DNA from: Alphaproteobacteria bacterium
GTDB taxonomy: Bacteria; Pseudomonadota; Alphaproteobacteria; Reyranellales; Reyranellaceae
Reading direction: 5' to 3'
NCBI GenBank assembly: GCA_017307275.1
Contig: JAFKFK010000032.1
Span: 1 to 64,000, forward strand
DNA length: 64,000 nt
Made by a program: the position numbers and the translations under genes. Positions 8,066-15,987 of this stretch are shown one piece after another. The notes under the pieces were generated by a model. That model searched no databases. It saw only the letters and a list, made by a program, of their open reading frames with translations, and was not told the DNA's origin. How positions within the stretch are numbered: position 1 is the stretch's first letter; the number at the start of each line of letters is the position of its first letter.

Positions 8066-9040
8066 TTACGAGAGCTTGATGCCCTTCTCGTTGAAGAACT
8101 TGATCGCGCCCGGATGGAAGGGCACCGACGAGTTGGCTGCCTTCTGGTTGTCCGGCGTCATGTCGGTCGACGCCTTGTGGGTGGCCATGAGGTCGCCGTG
8201 GTTTTCCCACAGGGTCTTGATGATGGTGTAGGCCTGATCGTCCTTCATCGAGGCCGGCACGACCAGGATGTTCCAGATGGCGATGACGGGCACCGCGGCG
8301 TCCTGGTTCGGATAGGCCTTGGCCTTGATCTCGCTCGCCGCGAAGACCGGGCCGTACTTCTTGTTCAGGGCCGGCACCAGATCGGCCGTCGGGATCAGCT
8401 TGATCTTGATGCCCTGCGTGGCTGCGAGATCAGTGATCGCCGCGACCGGCGGGCCGCCGTTGAAGAAGTAGCCGTCGAGCTTGCCGTCCTTCATGGCGTT
8501 GGTGCTCTCGGCCGGCGACAGGCGCTCGCGCTTGATGTCGGAGAGCTTGAGGCCGAGTTCCTCGATGATGCGCAGCGCCATGACTTCCGAGCCGCTGACC
8601 GGCGCGCTGGTCGAGATACGCTTGCCCTTGATGTCGGAAAGCTTGTTGATGCCCGTCCCTTCCATGGTCACGAAGTGCACCAGGTTCGGATAGACGACGC
8701 AGAGCGTGCGCGAGTCGACCGGCTTGTCCTTGAACTTGTCGAGGCCCTTGATGGCATCGTAGGCCGTGTCGCACTGGGTCAGCGCCATCTGCGCCTTGCC
8801 ATCACGAATCATGTGCATGTTCGCGACCGAGCCTGCCGTGGCTTCGGCGGTGACTGCCCAGCCCGGCACCTTCTTGCTCAGGATGTTCGCCATCGCACCA
8901 CCCAGCGGATAGTAGACGGCGCCCGTAGTACCCGTGGCGATCGAGAACTGAGCCTGTGCTGCGGCGGGAAGCGCCCAGCCAGCGGTGAGACCCAGCGCAC
9001 CGGCAGCCGATCCAGCGGCCACAAATTGACGTCTTTTCAC
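8066..9040 (-). CDS. TAXI-family TRAP transporter substrate-binding protein
   Basis: 324 residues from GTG 9040, which has AGGAGG 6 nt upstream; longer frames to 9070 lack this. The N-terminus KRRQFVAAGSAAGALGLTAG is a twin-arginine-like export signal with a cleavage region after LPAAAQA. The mature part begins FSIATGTTGAVYYPLGGAMAN, the hallmark of TAXI (TRAP-associated extracytoplasmic immunogenic) receptors, which are periplasmic. It is first in an operon with the fused permease. Ligand unknown; glutamate-like and other carboxylates are known for the family. Confidence 0.93.
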   Translation of the reverse strand: MKRRQFVAAGSAAGALGLTAGWALPAAAQAQFSIATGTTGAVYYPLGGAMANILSKKVPGWAVTAEATAGSVANMHMIRDGKAQMALTQCDTAYDAIKGLDKFKDKPVDSRTLCVVYPNLVHFVTMEGTGINKLSDIKGKRISTSAPVSGSEVMALRIIEELGLKLSDIKRERLSPAESTNAMKDGKLDGYFFNGGPPVAAITDLAATQGIKIKLIPTADLVPALNKKYGPVFAASEIKAKAYPNQDAAVPVIAIWNILVVPASMKDDQAYTIIKTLWENHGDLMATHKASTDMTPDNQKAANSSVPFHPGAIKFFNEKGIKLS

Positions 9041-9172
9041 TAGTTTCCTCCTCTTCACCCAACTCCCCAATGCGGCCGGAACAAACCACGGCTGCTGCTG
9101 CGAGGCAACATTCGGTCATTGTGTTAAAAGGCCACTGCCGCGCAGTTTCGTTTGCGGCCAGCGGGGGAGAAC

Positions 9173-9610
9173 ATGAGAATCGCGGCAATTCTGGTGGTTT
9201 TTGCTGCCTTGTGCGGTGCAACCGAAGTCGCGGCCCAGCAGCGCCGGCCGGGTCCGCCGGGTTTTCAGGTCTGCAACCAGACCGCCAGCGAAATCGAAGT
9301 CGCCAAAGCCGTGAACACTGGCGCGACCGAAAACGGGCAGCGCATCATCATTTCCGAGGGGTGGTACAAGCTTCCGCCCGGCGCTTGCACGATGCTGTGG
9401 CAGGCGCCTCTCAGATACCTCTCCTACCTCGTCTATGCGCAGGACAAGCGGTCCGGTCGGGAGTGGGGCGGTACGGTGCCGCTCTGCATCAGCCCCCAGG
9501 CCTTCACGATCCGCTCCGATACCTGCGGCTCGGGCTACGAACGCCGCATGTTCACTCAGGTGAACATGGGCAACGAGCGGACGTCATGGACGCATGTTTT
9601 CCACCCGTAG
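9173..9610 (+). CDS. DUF1036 domain secreted protein
   Basis: 145 residues from ATG 9173 behind a GGGGGAGA ribosome site. A signal peptide (RIAAILVVFAALCGATEVAA) is followed by FQVCNQTASEIEVAKA, WYKLPPGAC and several conserved Cys (CNQ, GACTML, LCISP, DTCGSG) that match DUF1036 proteins of Alphaproteobacteria. Probably periplasmic and disulfide-bonded; the family has no established function. It stops immediately beside the convergent response regulator gene with no gap. Confidence 0.8.
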   Translation: MRIAAILVVFAALCGATEVAAQQRRPGPPGFQVCNQTASEIEVAKAVNTGATENGQRIIISEGWYKLPPGACTMLWQAPLRYLSYLVYAQDKRSGREWGGTVPLCISPQAFTIRSDTCGSGYERRMFTQVNMGNERTSWTHVFHP

Positions 9611-9985
9611 CTATGGCTCCGGTTGATCGAGGAGCCGCCCCAGCGCTTCGACCACCTCGTCCGACTGGAACGGCTTGTCGAAGAAGGGCCGGTCGCTGTG
9701 CTTGAGGGGCATCAGGGCCGCTGACCGTCCCGACGCAAAGACGAAGGGAATGCGAAGGGCGGCCAGGGCATCCGCCACGGCAAAGACCAGTTCATTGTTT
9801 TTCAGGCGGATATCGAGAATCGCCGCATCGATGGCCTGATCCGCCATTGCGGCAAAGGCTGCGCCCACAGACACGGCCGGCCCGGCAATGGTAGCGCCGA
9901 CATGCGTCAACGCCATGCGCAGATCCAGGCCAATCGACGGGTCGTCCTCGACGACCAGCACGGTACGTCCTTCCAGGCTACTCAA
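9611..9985 (-). CDS. Single-domain response regulator (receiver)
   Basis: About 124 residues if the TTG at 9985 with AGAGG upstream is used; the only upstream ATG (10183) would add a 66-residue low-complexity extension that does not look coding. The receiver fold is clear: VLVVEDDPSIG (acidic pocket), AAILDIRLKN (phosphorylated Asp), FVFASGRS, and FFDKPF (conserved Lys). There is no output domain, so it works as a phospho-shuttle or by protein contact, as in HWE/HisKA2 kinase pathways common in Alphaproteobacteria. No kinase is adjacent. Confidence 0.8.
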   Translation of the reverse strand: MSSLEGRTVLVVEDDPSIGLDLRMALTHVGATIAGPAVSVGAAFAAMADQAIDAAILDIRLKNNELVFAVADALAALRIPFVFASGRSAALMPLKHSDRPFFDKPFQSDEVVEALGRLLDQPEP

Positions 9986-10170
9986 CCTCGACCTCTCTGT
10001 CGCGACGCCGTCCCATAACGAACGAGGCGGATCATGGCTGCATCGTGGAGTCGATAAGTGTTCTTTGTGCCCTGCCGGTATGGGAGGGCCCGAATCACGC
10101 GGCTTGAAAGGGAACTCGCCCCCAAAAGGCACGTTGTTTTGGCTGAACCTGTATTGAGGAGCCGAGACGA

Positions 10171-10461
10171 ATGCCGACCGCACAGATGCGGATCAGCGTG
10201 GAGGAACAGCGTCTCCTGCGCGCCTTGTCCGTCGGACAAGTTGTAAAGCTGCCTTCTGCCCATCGGTTGCGGCTGGAGATGCTCGGCTTGCTACACGATG
10301 GCCCGAACGGTCCCAGGCTTACGACCTTGGGGCGCCGCCAGGCGGAGGCTGCCCTGACCGACGACGAAGCCAAGGGTAAGGTTGTGGACATGCCAGTTAC
10401 TCCCGTAAAACGGGATCGCCTCGGGCGCCGGCTGCCACATGGACGAGCCCTGCCCTTCTGA
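10171..10461 (+). CDS. Small hypothetical protein
   Basis: 96 residues from ATG 10171, with GAGGAG 9 nt upstream. The N-terminal half (EEQRLLRALSVGQVVKLPSAHRLRLEMLGLL...TTLGRRQAEAAL) has the spacing of a small winged-helix-like or helix-rich domain; the C-terminus is basic (VKRDRLGRRLPHGRALPF). No family recognised. It lies between two regulators and may be a regulatory peptide, but nothing proves this. Confidence 0.5.
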   Translation: MPTAQMRISVEEQRLLRALSVGQVVKLPSAHRLRLEMLGLLHDGPNGPRLTTLGRRQAEAALTDDEAKGKVVDMPVTPVKRDRLGRRLPHGRALPF

Positions 10462-10661
10462 TCCTGAGATCCATTCACCCTTCGTCCCAACTGACGACGG
10501 ATCACCTCATGAATCCCAGACGTGCCCTTCGCCCTACGTTCGCTACGGAACCGACCGACCCTCAGTCATCGACCTACAGTTGCACCGCTCCGATGGCTGC
10601 CCAACAGGATACCCGTGACAGTCACTGCCCCGCCCCGACGAGCAAAGAAGAAACCGCTGTA

Positions 10662-11375
10662 GTGACGTCCGCCTTCGAGCCCAAGAACCTTTTTCTGGCA
10701 GCACTGCCGGCGTCGGATTTGGCGACGATGGGCAGCTTGCTGTCCTTTCACCGCTTGCCTCAAGGCCTAGTCCTGCAGGAGCCGGACCAGCGCGTCGAGC
10801 ACGCTTACTTTGTCGAAAGCGGGATGATTTCCCTCGTTGCGTCCATGCAGGATGGTTCAGTGATCGAGACGGCGACACTGGGCCGCGAGGCCATTCTCGG
10901 TGCGCTCGCAGCGTTCGGCAGCCATCGCGCTACTGCGCGGGCGGTGGTGCAGATCGAAGCGACCGCGTGGCGCCTGCCAGTCACCGATTTCCGCACCGCC
11001 ATCGAACAGAACCCCACGCTGCGCAAGATGGCGCTGCTCAGCAGCGAACTGATGCTGGCACAGATGCAGCAGACCGCCGCCTGCAATGCCCTTCACACGG
11101 CGGAACGGCGGTTGTGCCGCTGGATCGTCCAGGTGCAGGACCGTGTCGGCGAAGACGTGATCCACCTGACGCACGACTTCCTTGCCCAGATGCTTGCCGT
11201 CCGCCGTCCGACCGTCAGCCTGATTGCCTATCAGTTGCAGCAGGCCGGCTTGATTCGCTACCAGCGCGGCCGTGTCGTGATCCTCGACCGAGCCGGCCTG
11301 GAGCGCAGCGCCTGCGAATGTGTCGGCGTCCTTCGGGAAAAGACGCTGCGAGTTGTCGGAGAGATCGGCTTCTAG
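10662..11375 (+). CDS. Crp/Fnr family transcriptional regulator
   Basis: About 237 residues from GTG 10662; in-frame ATGs at 10593 and 10509 give longer forms, but the extra residues are not family-like and no ribosome site favours them. An N-terminal cyclic-nucleotide-binding-like beta-roll (VEHAYFVESGMISLVASMQDG, ATLGREAILGA) is followed by the dimer helix and a C-terminal winged helix (LTHDFLAQMLAVRRPTVSLI). The four-Cys iron-sulfur set of true FNR is absent, and the cNMP-binding Arg-Ser is not evident, so the signal is unknown. This subtype is common as stand-alone regulators in Rhizobiales-like genomes. Confidence 0.85.
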   Translation: MTSAFEPKNLFLAALPASDLATMGSLLSFHRLPQGLVLQEPDQRVEHAYFVESGMISLVASMQDGSVIETATLGREAILGALAAFGSHRATARAVVQIEATAWRLPVTDFRTAIEQNPTLRKMALLSSELMLAQMQQTAACNALHTAERRLCRWIVQVQDRVGEDVIHLTHDFLAQMLAVRRPTVSLIAYQLQQAGLIRYQRGRVVILDRAGLERSACECVGVLREKTLRVVGEIGF

Positions 11376-11385
11376 CCGGCCGGCA

Positions 11386-12468
11386 TCACTCTTTCGGCCG
11401 GTTGGTGAAGCGCGCATTGCCGAGGCCGGTGCCTATGGTGAGCACACCCCACCGGTCGACATCCTCCATGTTAGGCACTTCGCTCAAGCCCTGCACGACG
11501 GCATCGTTGTGCATCAGCACCGCCGGTTGGTGACCATCGATACGCGGCAACCGCCCCGCCAACGCGGCATCGAGACGGAAGCCTTCCTCTTCCCAGTTGC
11601 CGGGCAGATTCTGTCCACCGTTCAGAATCGCGCCATGCTCGTCGATCAGTCCCGGGCAGCCGATCCCGACAAAGGGCGCGACCTTGAGCTTTGCGTTGGT
11701 CGCACGCTCCATCATATCGGCCACCATTTCTGCCAAGCGCTGGATGGCTTCCTCGCGACCAGGCTCGTCATCGCGGTGCCGCCAATGCTGCGACTTCCAT
11801 ACGGCGGCCTTGGAAACATCGCCCTTGCGCATCTTCAGTTCGACGATGCCGGCCCTGATGTTCGTGCCGCCGATATCGACCGCAGCGATGGCATCGTGAC
11901 CCGCAAGCATCCAGCTCGGCGCAAGCTGGACGGCACCGATCAGGCCTGCCTCGTCGGGATGGTTGGAGATGGGCCGCAATTCAACGGTCGTGCCTTCGCC
12001 AGCAAGAATGATCTGAGCACGCCCCATGGAGAGCTGACCGATATGGCTGGAGCTCAAGCCGCCACCGACGACGATACGCTCGGTACCGCGCCAATCCTCG
12101 AGGCGCAGGAAGCGGCGCACCACGGTGGCCAGCTCATGGGCGAATTCCTCGACAGCCGTATGGACGAGGCCCGCCGCGACGGTCTCGTCACCTGTCAGTG
12201 CCTTGTCGAGTTTGGATTTGGAAATCTCGTCGGTCGGCGTATCGCCGAACGGATCCTCGCCCATCGCGCTCACGACGCGTTCGCGCCAGTCGTCGAGGAT
12301 CGCCCGGAAGGCGCGTCCGCTGGCGCGATCTCCGACAAAGCCTTCCGAGTCGCGCAGTTCTTCGTTGTAGGTATCGACCGTCACCGCAGGCAGGACGCGA
12401 GCGCCATGACTGAGGACGGCGGCGACCGCAGGATCGTTTCCCTGGTCATCGAGCTGCCGGCTATCCAC
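11386..12468 (-). CDS. ROK-type sugar kinase/regulator with circularly permuted motif order
   Basis: 360 residues from GTG 12468, preceded by GAAGGTGATCAA. Actin-fold kinase motifs are present but in rotated order: the adenosine-type VVGGGLSSS at 133-140, the phosphate-1 loop AAVDIGGTNIRAG at 195-207, then VGIGCPG (267-273), the catalytic-Asp region MHNDAVVQGLSE (319-330) and the phosphate-2 loop TIGTGLG (344-350), after which it ends. In ordinary ROK proteins DIGGT is N-terminal and the GGG motif follows GTG. The cut point lies just after the phosphate-2 loop. The Cys-rich zinc motif of ROK proteins is not seen. ATP-dependent phosphorylation of a sugar is the family inference. Confidence 0.75.
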   Translation of the reverse strand: MDSRQLDDQGNDPAVAAVLSHGARVLPAVTVDTYNEELRDSEGFVGDRASGRAFRAILDDWRERVVSAMGEDPFGDTPTDEISKSKLDKALTGDETVAAGLVHTAVEEFAHELATVVRRFLRLEDWRGTERIVVGGGLSSSHIGQLSMGRAQIILAGEGTTVELRPISNHPDEAGLIGAVQLAPSWMLAGHDAIAAVDIGGTNIRAGIVELKMRKGDVSKAAVWKSQHWRHRDDEPGREEAIQRLAEMVADMMERATNAKLKVAPFVGIGCPGLIDEHGAILNGGQNLPGNWEEEGFRLDAALAGRLPRIDGHQPAVLMHNDAVVQGLSEVPNMEDVDRWGVLTIGTGLGNARFTNRPKE

Positions 12469-12509
12469 TTGATCACCTTCCCTCGCGGCGATGCGGGCCG
12501 CAGCAGGAT

Positions 12510-13388
12510 ATGAACGAAACACGGCCGCCGGAGTTCCTTGCTTTGATCTCTGATACATTGCCGGCCGTGATCGGCATTCCCCTCCGAACGACCCTGCTGC
12601 TGCTCGCCCTCGCTTCGTCGGCGGCGGCGCAAAACTCCCGGCCGATACCGGAGCTCGGCACGCCGGGCAGTACCCTGCCGCCCCGCACCTTCCCCGGCGC
12701 TCCTCCTGCACCGGGAACAGCCGGCGCTAGTGACGAAGTCAGGGATCCGGCGACCGGCTGTGCCGTCGTGAATATGAACACCGAACCCAATGTCAGCATC
12801 ACCTGGTCCGGCGACTGCGAGCATGGCCTGGCGCAAGGCAAGGGCGTGCTGCAATGGACCCGGGATGGCAAGCCCGCGGAGCGCTACGAGGGCGAGATGA
12901 GGGACGGGCTCTACGAGGGCACCGGCAAGATCACCTACGCCAACCGCGCGCGCTACGAGGGCGAATTCAAGGCCGGCGAGCGCGATGGCCGTGGGACCTA
13001 CGTCTTTCCCGGCGGCGGTCGCTATACCGGGCCTTTCCGCGAAGGCCGCCCCAATGGCCAGGGTGCCTATGTGTGGCCAAACGGCAACCGCTACATCGGC
13101 GAGTTCAAGGACAACCAGCGCACCGGGCGCGGCACGCTCCTGTTTGCCGACGGCGGGCGCTACGAGGGCGATTTCGTCAACGGCAAGATGCAGGGCCGCG
13201 GCCTGCGCGTCTGGAGCAACGGCACGCGCTACGAAGGCGATTGGTCGAACGACGTCGCCAACGGATATGGCAGGTGGGTGGGCGCCGACGGCCAGGTCTT
13301 CACCGGCGCCTGGGTGAACGGCTGCCATCGCGATGGCAGCCGCTGGGCGACGGTCGGCGTCAGCGCACAGAGCTGCGGTTTCCAGTGA
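12510..13388 (+). CDS. Exported MORN-repeat protein
   Basis: 292 residues from ATG 12510; GTG 12567 would give a more typical signal peptide (IGIPLRTTLLLLALASSAAAQ). After a Pro-rich linker and a Cys pair, residues about 125-280 hold some seven MORN repeats of about 23 residues, of the form RYEGEFKAGERDGRGTYVFP, GRYTGPFREGRPNGQGAYVW, NRYIGEFKDNQRTGRGTLLF and so on. MORN repeats form a curved beta-sheet that binds lipids or proteins. The export signal puts it in the periplasm or at the surface. Its molecular role is unknown. It is divergent from the permuted ROK gene with a 41-bp gap. Confidence 0.85.
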   Translation: MNETRPPEFLALISDTLPAVIGIPLRTTLLLLALASSAAAQNSRPIPELGTPGSTLPPRTFPGAPPAPGTAGASDEVRDPATGCAVVNMNTEPNVSITWSGDCEHGLAQGKGVLQWTRDGKPAERYEGEMRDGLYEGTGKITYANRARYEGEFKAGERDGRGTYVFPGGGRYTGPFREGRPNGQGAYVWPNGNRYIGEFKDNQRTGRGTLLFADGGRYEGDFVNGKMQGRGLRVWSNGTRYEGDWSNDVANGYGRWVGADGQVFTGAWVNGCHRDGSRWATVGVSAQSCGFQ

Positions 13389-13438
13389 CGGGCGCCGGCC
13401 CTGTTTTCCCACCCCACCGATGGCGGTAGAATGGCGCC

Positions 13439-13678
13439 ATGCCCGCGACGTCCACCGCCCCAAGCCTGATCATGGTGCAGTTCCTCGAATGGGTGGCCGC
13501 CCGGCCGCGCAGCCGCGAGGACGTGCTGGACGCCTGGCAGAGTTCCTGCCCGCGCTTTCCCGTGTGGGAAGATGCACGCGCCGAGGGCTTTGTCTGTCAG
13601 AAAGGCGGCGACCTGGGTGAACACAAAGTCGAACTGACCCCGCTCGGCCGAGCAACACTTGCTGCCAAGCTCGGCTAG
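13439..13678 (+). CDS. Small conserved hypothetical protein
   Basis: 79 residues from ATG 13439; an internal ATG at 13472 is an alternative start. The core MVQFLEWVAARPRSREDVLDAWQSSCPRFPVWEDA...GFV and the C-terminal VELTPLGRATLAAKL have the look of a compact winged-helix-like domain, with a short helix set then a beta turn. Similar small proteins occur in Alphaproteobacteria, in my recollection. Function unknown. Confidence 0.6.
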   Translation: MPATSTAPSLIMVQFLEWVAARPRSREDVLDAWQSSCPRFPVWEDARAEGFVCQKGGDLGEHKVELTPLGRATLAAKLG

Positions 13679-13726
13679 AACGGCTGCCGCCTCCCAAGAT
13701 TCATCTCCGACGCCTATAGTGCGCGC

Positions 13727-14770
13727 ATGACGCTGCAACGTGCTGCTCTGTGGGCGATCGTGGTCGCCGCGACCATCTTCCTGCTGGTCTCCGGCCGCGG
13801 CCTGTTGCTGCCGATCGTGCTGGGCATCGTGCTCTGGTACATGATCGACGCCCTGGCCGACACTTTCAGCCAGCCGCGTTTGGGCCGCTTTCGTCTGCCA
13901 CAGCCGGTGGCCCTGCTTGCCGCCGTACTCATCATCGGCGGCCTGTTCGGAATCGTCGGCCGCACCATCGGCCGCAATGTCACGGCCGTTGTCGCCGCGG
14001 TGCCCAACTACGAGAACCGGCTCACCCACCTGATCGAGCAGGGTGCACGACTGATCGGCATCGAGCAGGCGCCGACCCTTTCCGAGTTGTTCGCGCGCAT
14101 AAGCCTCGCCGACACACTGGGCAGCGTGGCGACTGCTGCCGCCTCGGTCGTGAGTGTCGCCGGCCTGATCCTGATCTACACGCTGTTCCTGTTCGTCGAG
14201 CAGATACACTTCCAGCGCAAGCTTGCTGCCGTTTTTCATGGTGACGGGCAGGAAGCGCGCGTTCAGGCCGTGCTCAACCGTATCGACCGGGAAATCCGCA
14301 TCTACATCCGCATCAAGACGACCCTGGCGACGGCCACCTCCGCGCTGGCCTATGTCGTCATGTCGTCGGTCGGCGTCGACTTCGCAGGCTTCTGGGCGGT
14401 GATGGTGTTCTTTTTCTATTACATCCCCACCGTCGGCTCGATCCTGGCAATCATCGCGCCCGCCCTGCTGACCCTGGTTCAGTTCGACAATCTGACGCCG
14501 TTTCTGATCGTGCTGTTCGTGTTCGGCACCATCCAGGTCGTGACAGCCAATGTCATCGAACCGGCGATCATGGGTCGCTCGCTCAACCTCTCGCCGCTGG
14601 TCGTGATCGTCTCCCTCGTCCTGTGGGGTACCATCTGGGGTGTCGTTGGCATGTTCCTCTGTGTCCCCATCATGGTGGTGGCGTTGATCGTGTTGGCCCA
14701 ATTTGAAACCACGCGACCGGTTGCCGTGTTGCTGTCGGCCGATGGCCGCATTCCGGAGTCGAGCCAATGA
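13727..14770 (+). CDS. AI-2E family transporter (PerM/TqsA-like)
   Basis: 347 residues from ATG 13727. The topology is typical: two or three N-terminal helices (WAIVVAATIFLLVSGRGLLLPIVLGIVLWYMI), a central amphipathic extramembrane stretch (residues about 85-150), then five C-terminal helices with the family signature FFYYIPTVGSILAIIAPALL. Members export autoinducer-2, or act as sodium/proton antiporters or general permeases; the substrate here is unknown. It is translationally coupled to the next gene by a 4-bp ATGA overlap. Confidence 0.87.
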   Translation: MTLQRAALWAIVVAATIFLLVSGRGLLLPIVLGIVLWYMIDALADTFSQPRLGRFRLPQPVALLAAVLIIGGLFGIVGRTIGRNVTAVVAAVPNYENRLTHLIEQGARLIGIEQAPTLSELFARISLADTLGSVATAAASVVSVAGLILIYTLFLFVEQIHFQRKLAAVFHGDGQEARVQAVLNRIDREIRIYIRIKTTLATATSALAYVVMSSVGVDFAGFWAVMVFFFYYIPTVGSILAIIAPALLTLVQFDNLTPFLIVLFVFGTIQVVTANVIEPAIMGRSLNLSPLVVIVSLVLWGTIWGVVGMFLCVPIMVVALIVLAQFETTRPVAVLLSADGRIPESSQ

Positions 14771-15987
14771 AAGCCCTGGCACTGCTCCTGCTGCTGATCG
14801 CGGCGCCCGCCCTGGCCCAGACCGGCACGCAACCTTCCCCGACGCCACCGTCAGGGCCGACACCGCCGCCCGGCCTCGACGTGATGTACGCCTGCCCGGG
14901 TGGTCCGGACTTTTCCGCCCACTTCACCAGCGATGGCGATCTCGCCACCTTGCGCATGCCCGGCCAGCCCGACATCGAATTGCCGCGGCAGAACACCAAT
15001 ACCGGCTTCCTCTATACCGACGGCTACTACGAGCTGCGCGGTCGTGCGCGCGAGGCTACTCTTACGGCGGCCGGACGTTCGATGCGCTGCCACGCCGCCG
15101 GCCGGCCGGGCGAGCCGCCGCGCACGTTCACCGGCCCGAACAGCACGCTCACCCTGTTTCCCGACGGTACGTTCCGTCTGCGCGAGAAACGCGACGGCGC
15201 CGCCGAACCGGTCCTCGACCTCGGGCAATGGGCCCAGGAAGTCGATGGCGGCGTTCGCCTCGTGATTCGCGGCAGCGACACCTCGCGGCGCGCCTTCCGT
15301 GAGGTCGGGGTCGGCAAGCTGATCGACGACAAAGGAGCCGAGCTCACACTGGCCACCACACCCGATCTCATCGACGGCAAGTTCCGGCTGAGCGGACTCT
15401 ATCGCGATGCGCAGGACGGTGGCTTGTTCTCCGAATGCTTCACCGGCCGCACCTATGGCGTTGCGCCGGGCGGTGCCGAGCCCGATCTCGAGCGGGCCTG
15501 GATGCAGGCGACCCCGTCGCGCGAGGCCAGCCTCTATGTCGAGGTGATCGGCAAGTTCATCGATCGCAACGGAGTCGAGATCGAGGAATTCGTGAGCCTG
15601 AAACCCAACGGGGCCTGCCCGCCCTTGCCGACGCGCGGCGCGGCATTGCGCGACACGGAATGGCGTCTGGTCGAGATCGATGGAGAGAAAGTCACCTTCG
15701 ACGACTGGCGGCGGCGTCCGACGTTGCGCCTGGACGACGAAGGCAAGTTCTCGAGCTCGACCGGCTGCAACAGCCTCGGCGGCACCTACGAACTCACCGC
15801 CAATGGACTGCGTTTCGTCGCGGGCCCGATGACGCTGATGGCCTGCCCGCCTCCCGTGCAGACGATGGAGCGACGGTTCATCGACGCGCTGGATGCGGTG
15901 CGTTCTGCGCAGATCGCGAGCACCGTCCTCGATCTCAACGACGACACTGGCAAGCGCCGCCTGCGCTTCGAGGCACGCAGCCGGTAG
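14767..15987 (+). CDS. Secreted META-domain protein with N-terminal MliC/COG3650-like region
   Basis: 406 residues. Signal peptide KALALLLLLIAAPALAQ, a Pro-rich linker, then YACPGGPDFSAHFTSDGDLATLRMPGQPDIELP and a GRAREATL section resembling MliC/COG3650 lysozyme-inhibitor-like domains. The middle holds a conserved CFTGRTYGVAPGG segment. The C-terminus (about 300-400) is a META/HslJ domain: EWRLVEIDG, STGCNSLGGTYEL, MTLMACPPPVQTMERRF. Periplasmic, with several Cys likely paired. Overlaps the AI-2E gene by 4 bp and so is probably coexpressed. META proteins are linked to envelope and heat stress. Confidence 0.85.
   Translation: MKALALLLLLIAAPALAQTGTQPSPTPPSGPTPPPGLDVMYACPGGPDFSAHFTSDGDLATLRMPGQPDIELPRQNTNTGFLYTDGYYELRGRAREATLTAAGRSMRCHAAGRPGEPPRTFTGPNSTLTLFPDGTFRLREKRDGAAEPVLDLGQWAQEVDGGVRLVIRGSDTSRRAFREVGVGKLIDDKGAELTLATTPDLIDGKFRLSGLYRDAQDGGLFSECFTGRTYGVAPGGAEPDLERAWMQATPSREASLYVEVIGKFIDRNGVEIEEFVSLKPNGACPPLPTRGAALRDTEWRLVEIDGEKVTFDDWRRRPTLRLDDEGKFSSSTGCNSLGGTYELTANGLRFVAGPMTLMACPPPVQTMERRFIDALDAVRSAQIASTVLDLNDDTGKRRLRFEARSR

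Noticed and set aside
13229..14863. 544-residue minus-strand frame opposite the AI-2E transporter
   Set aside because: Composition is Asp, His, Gln, Arg rich and structureless, typical of an antisense shadow.
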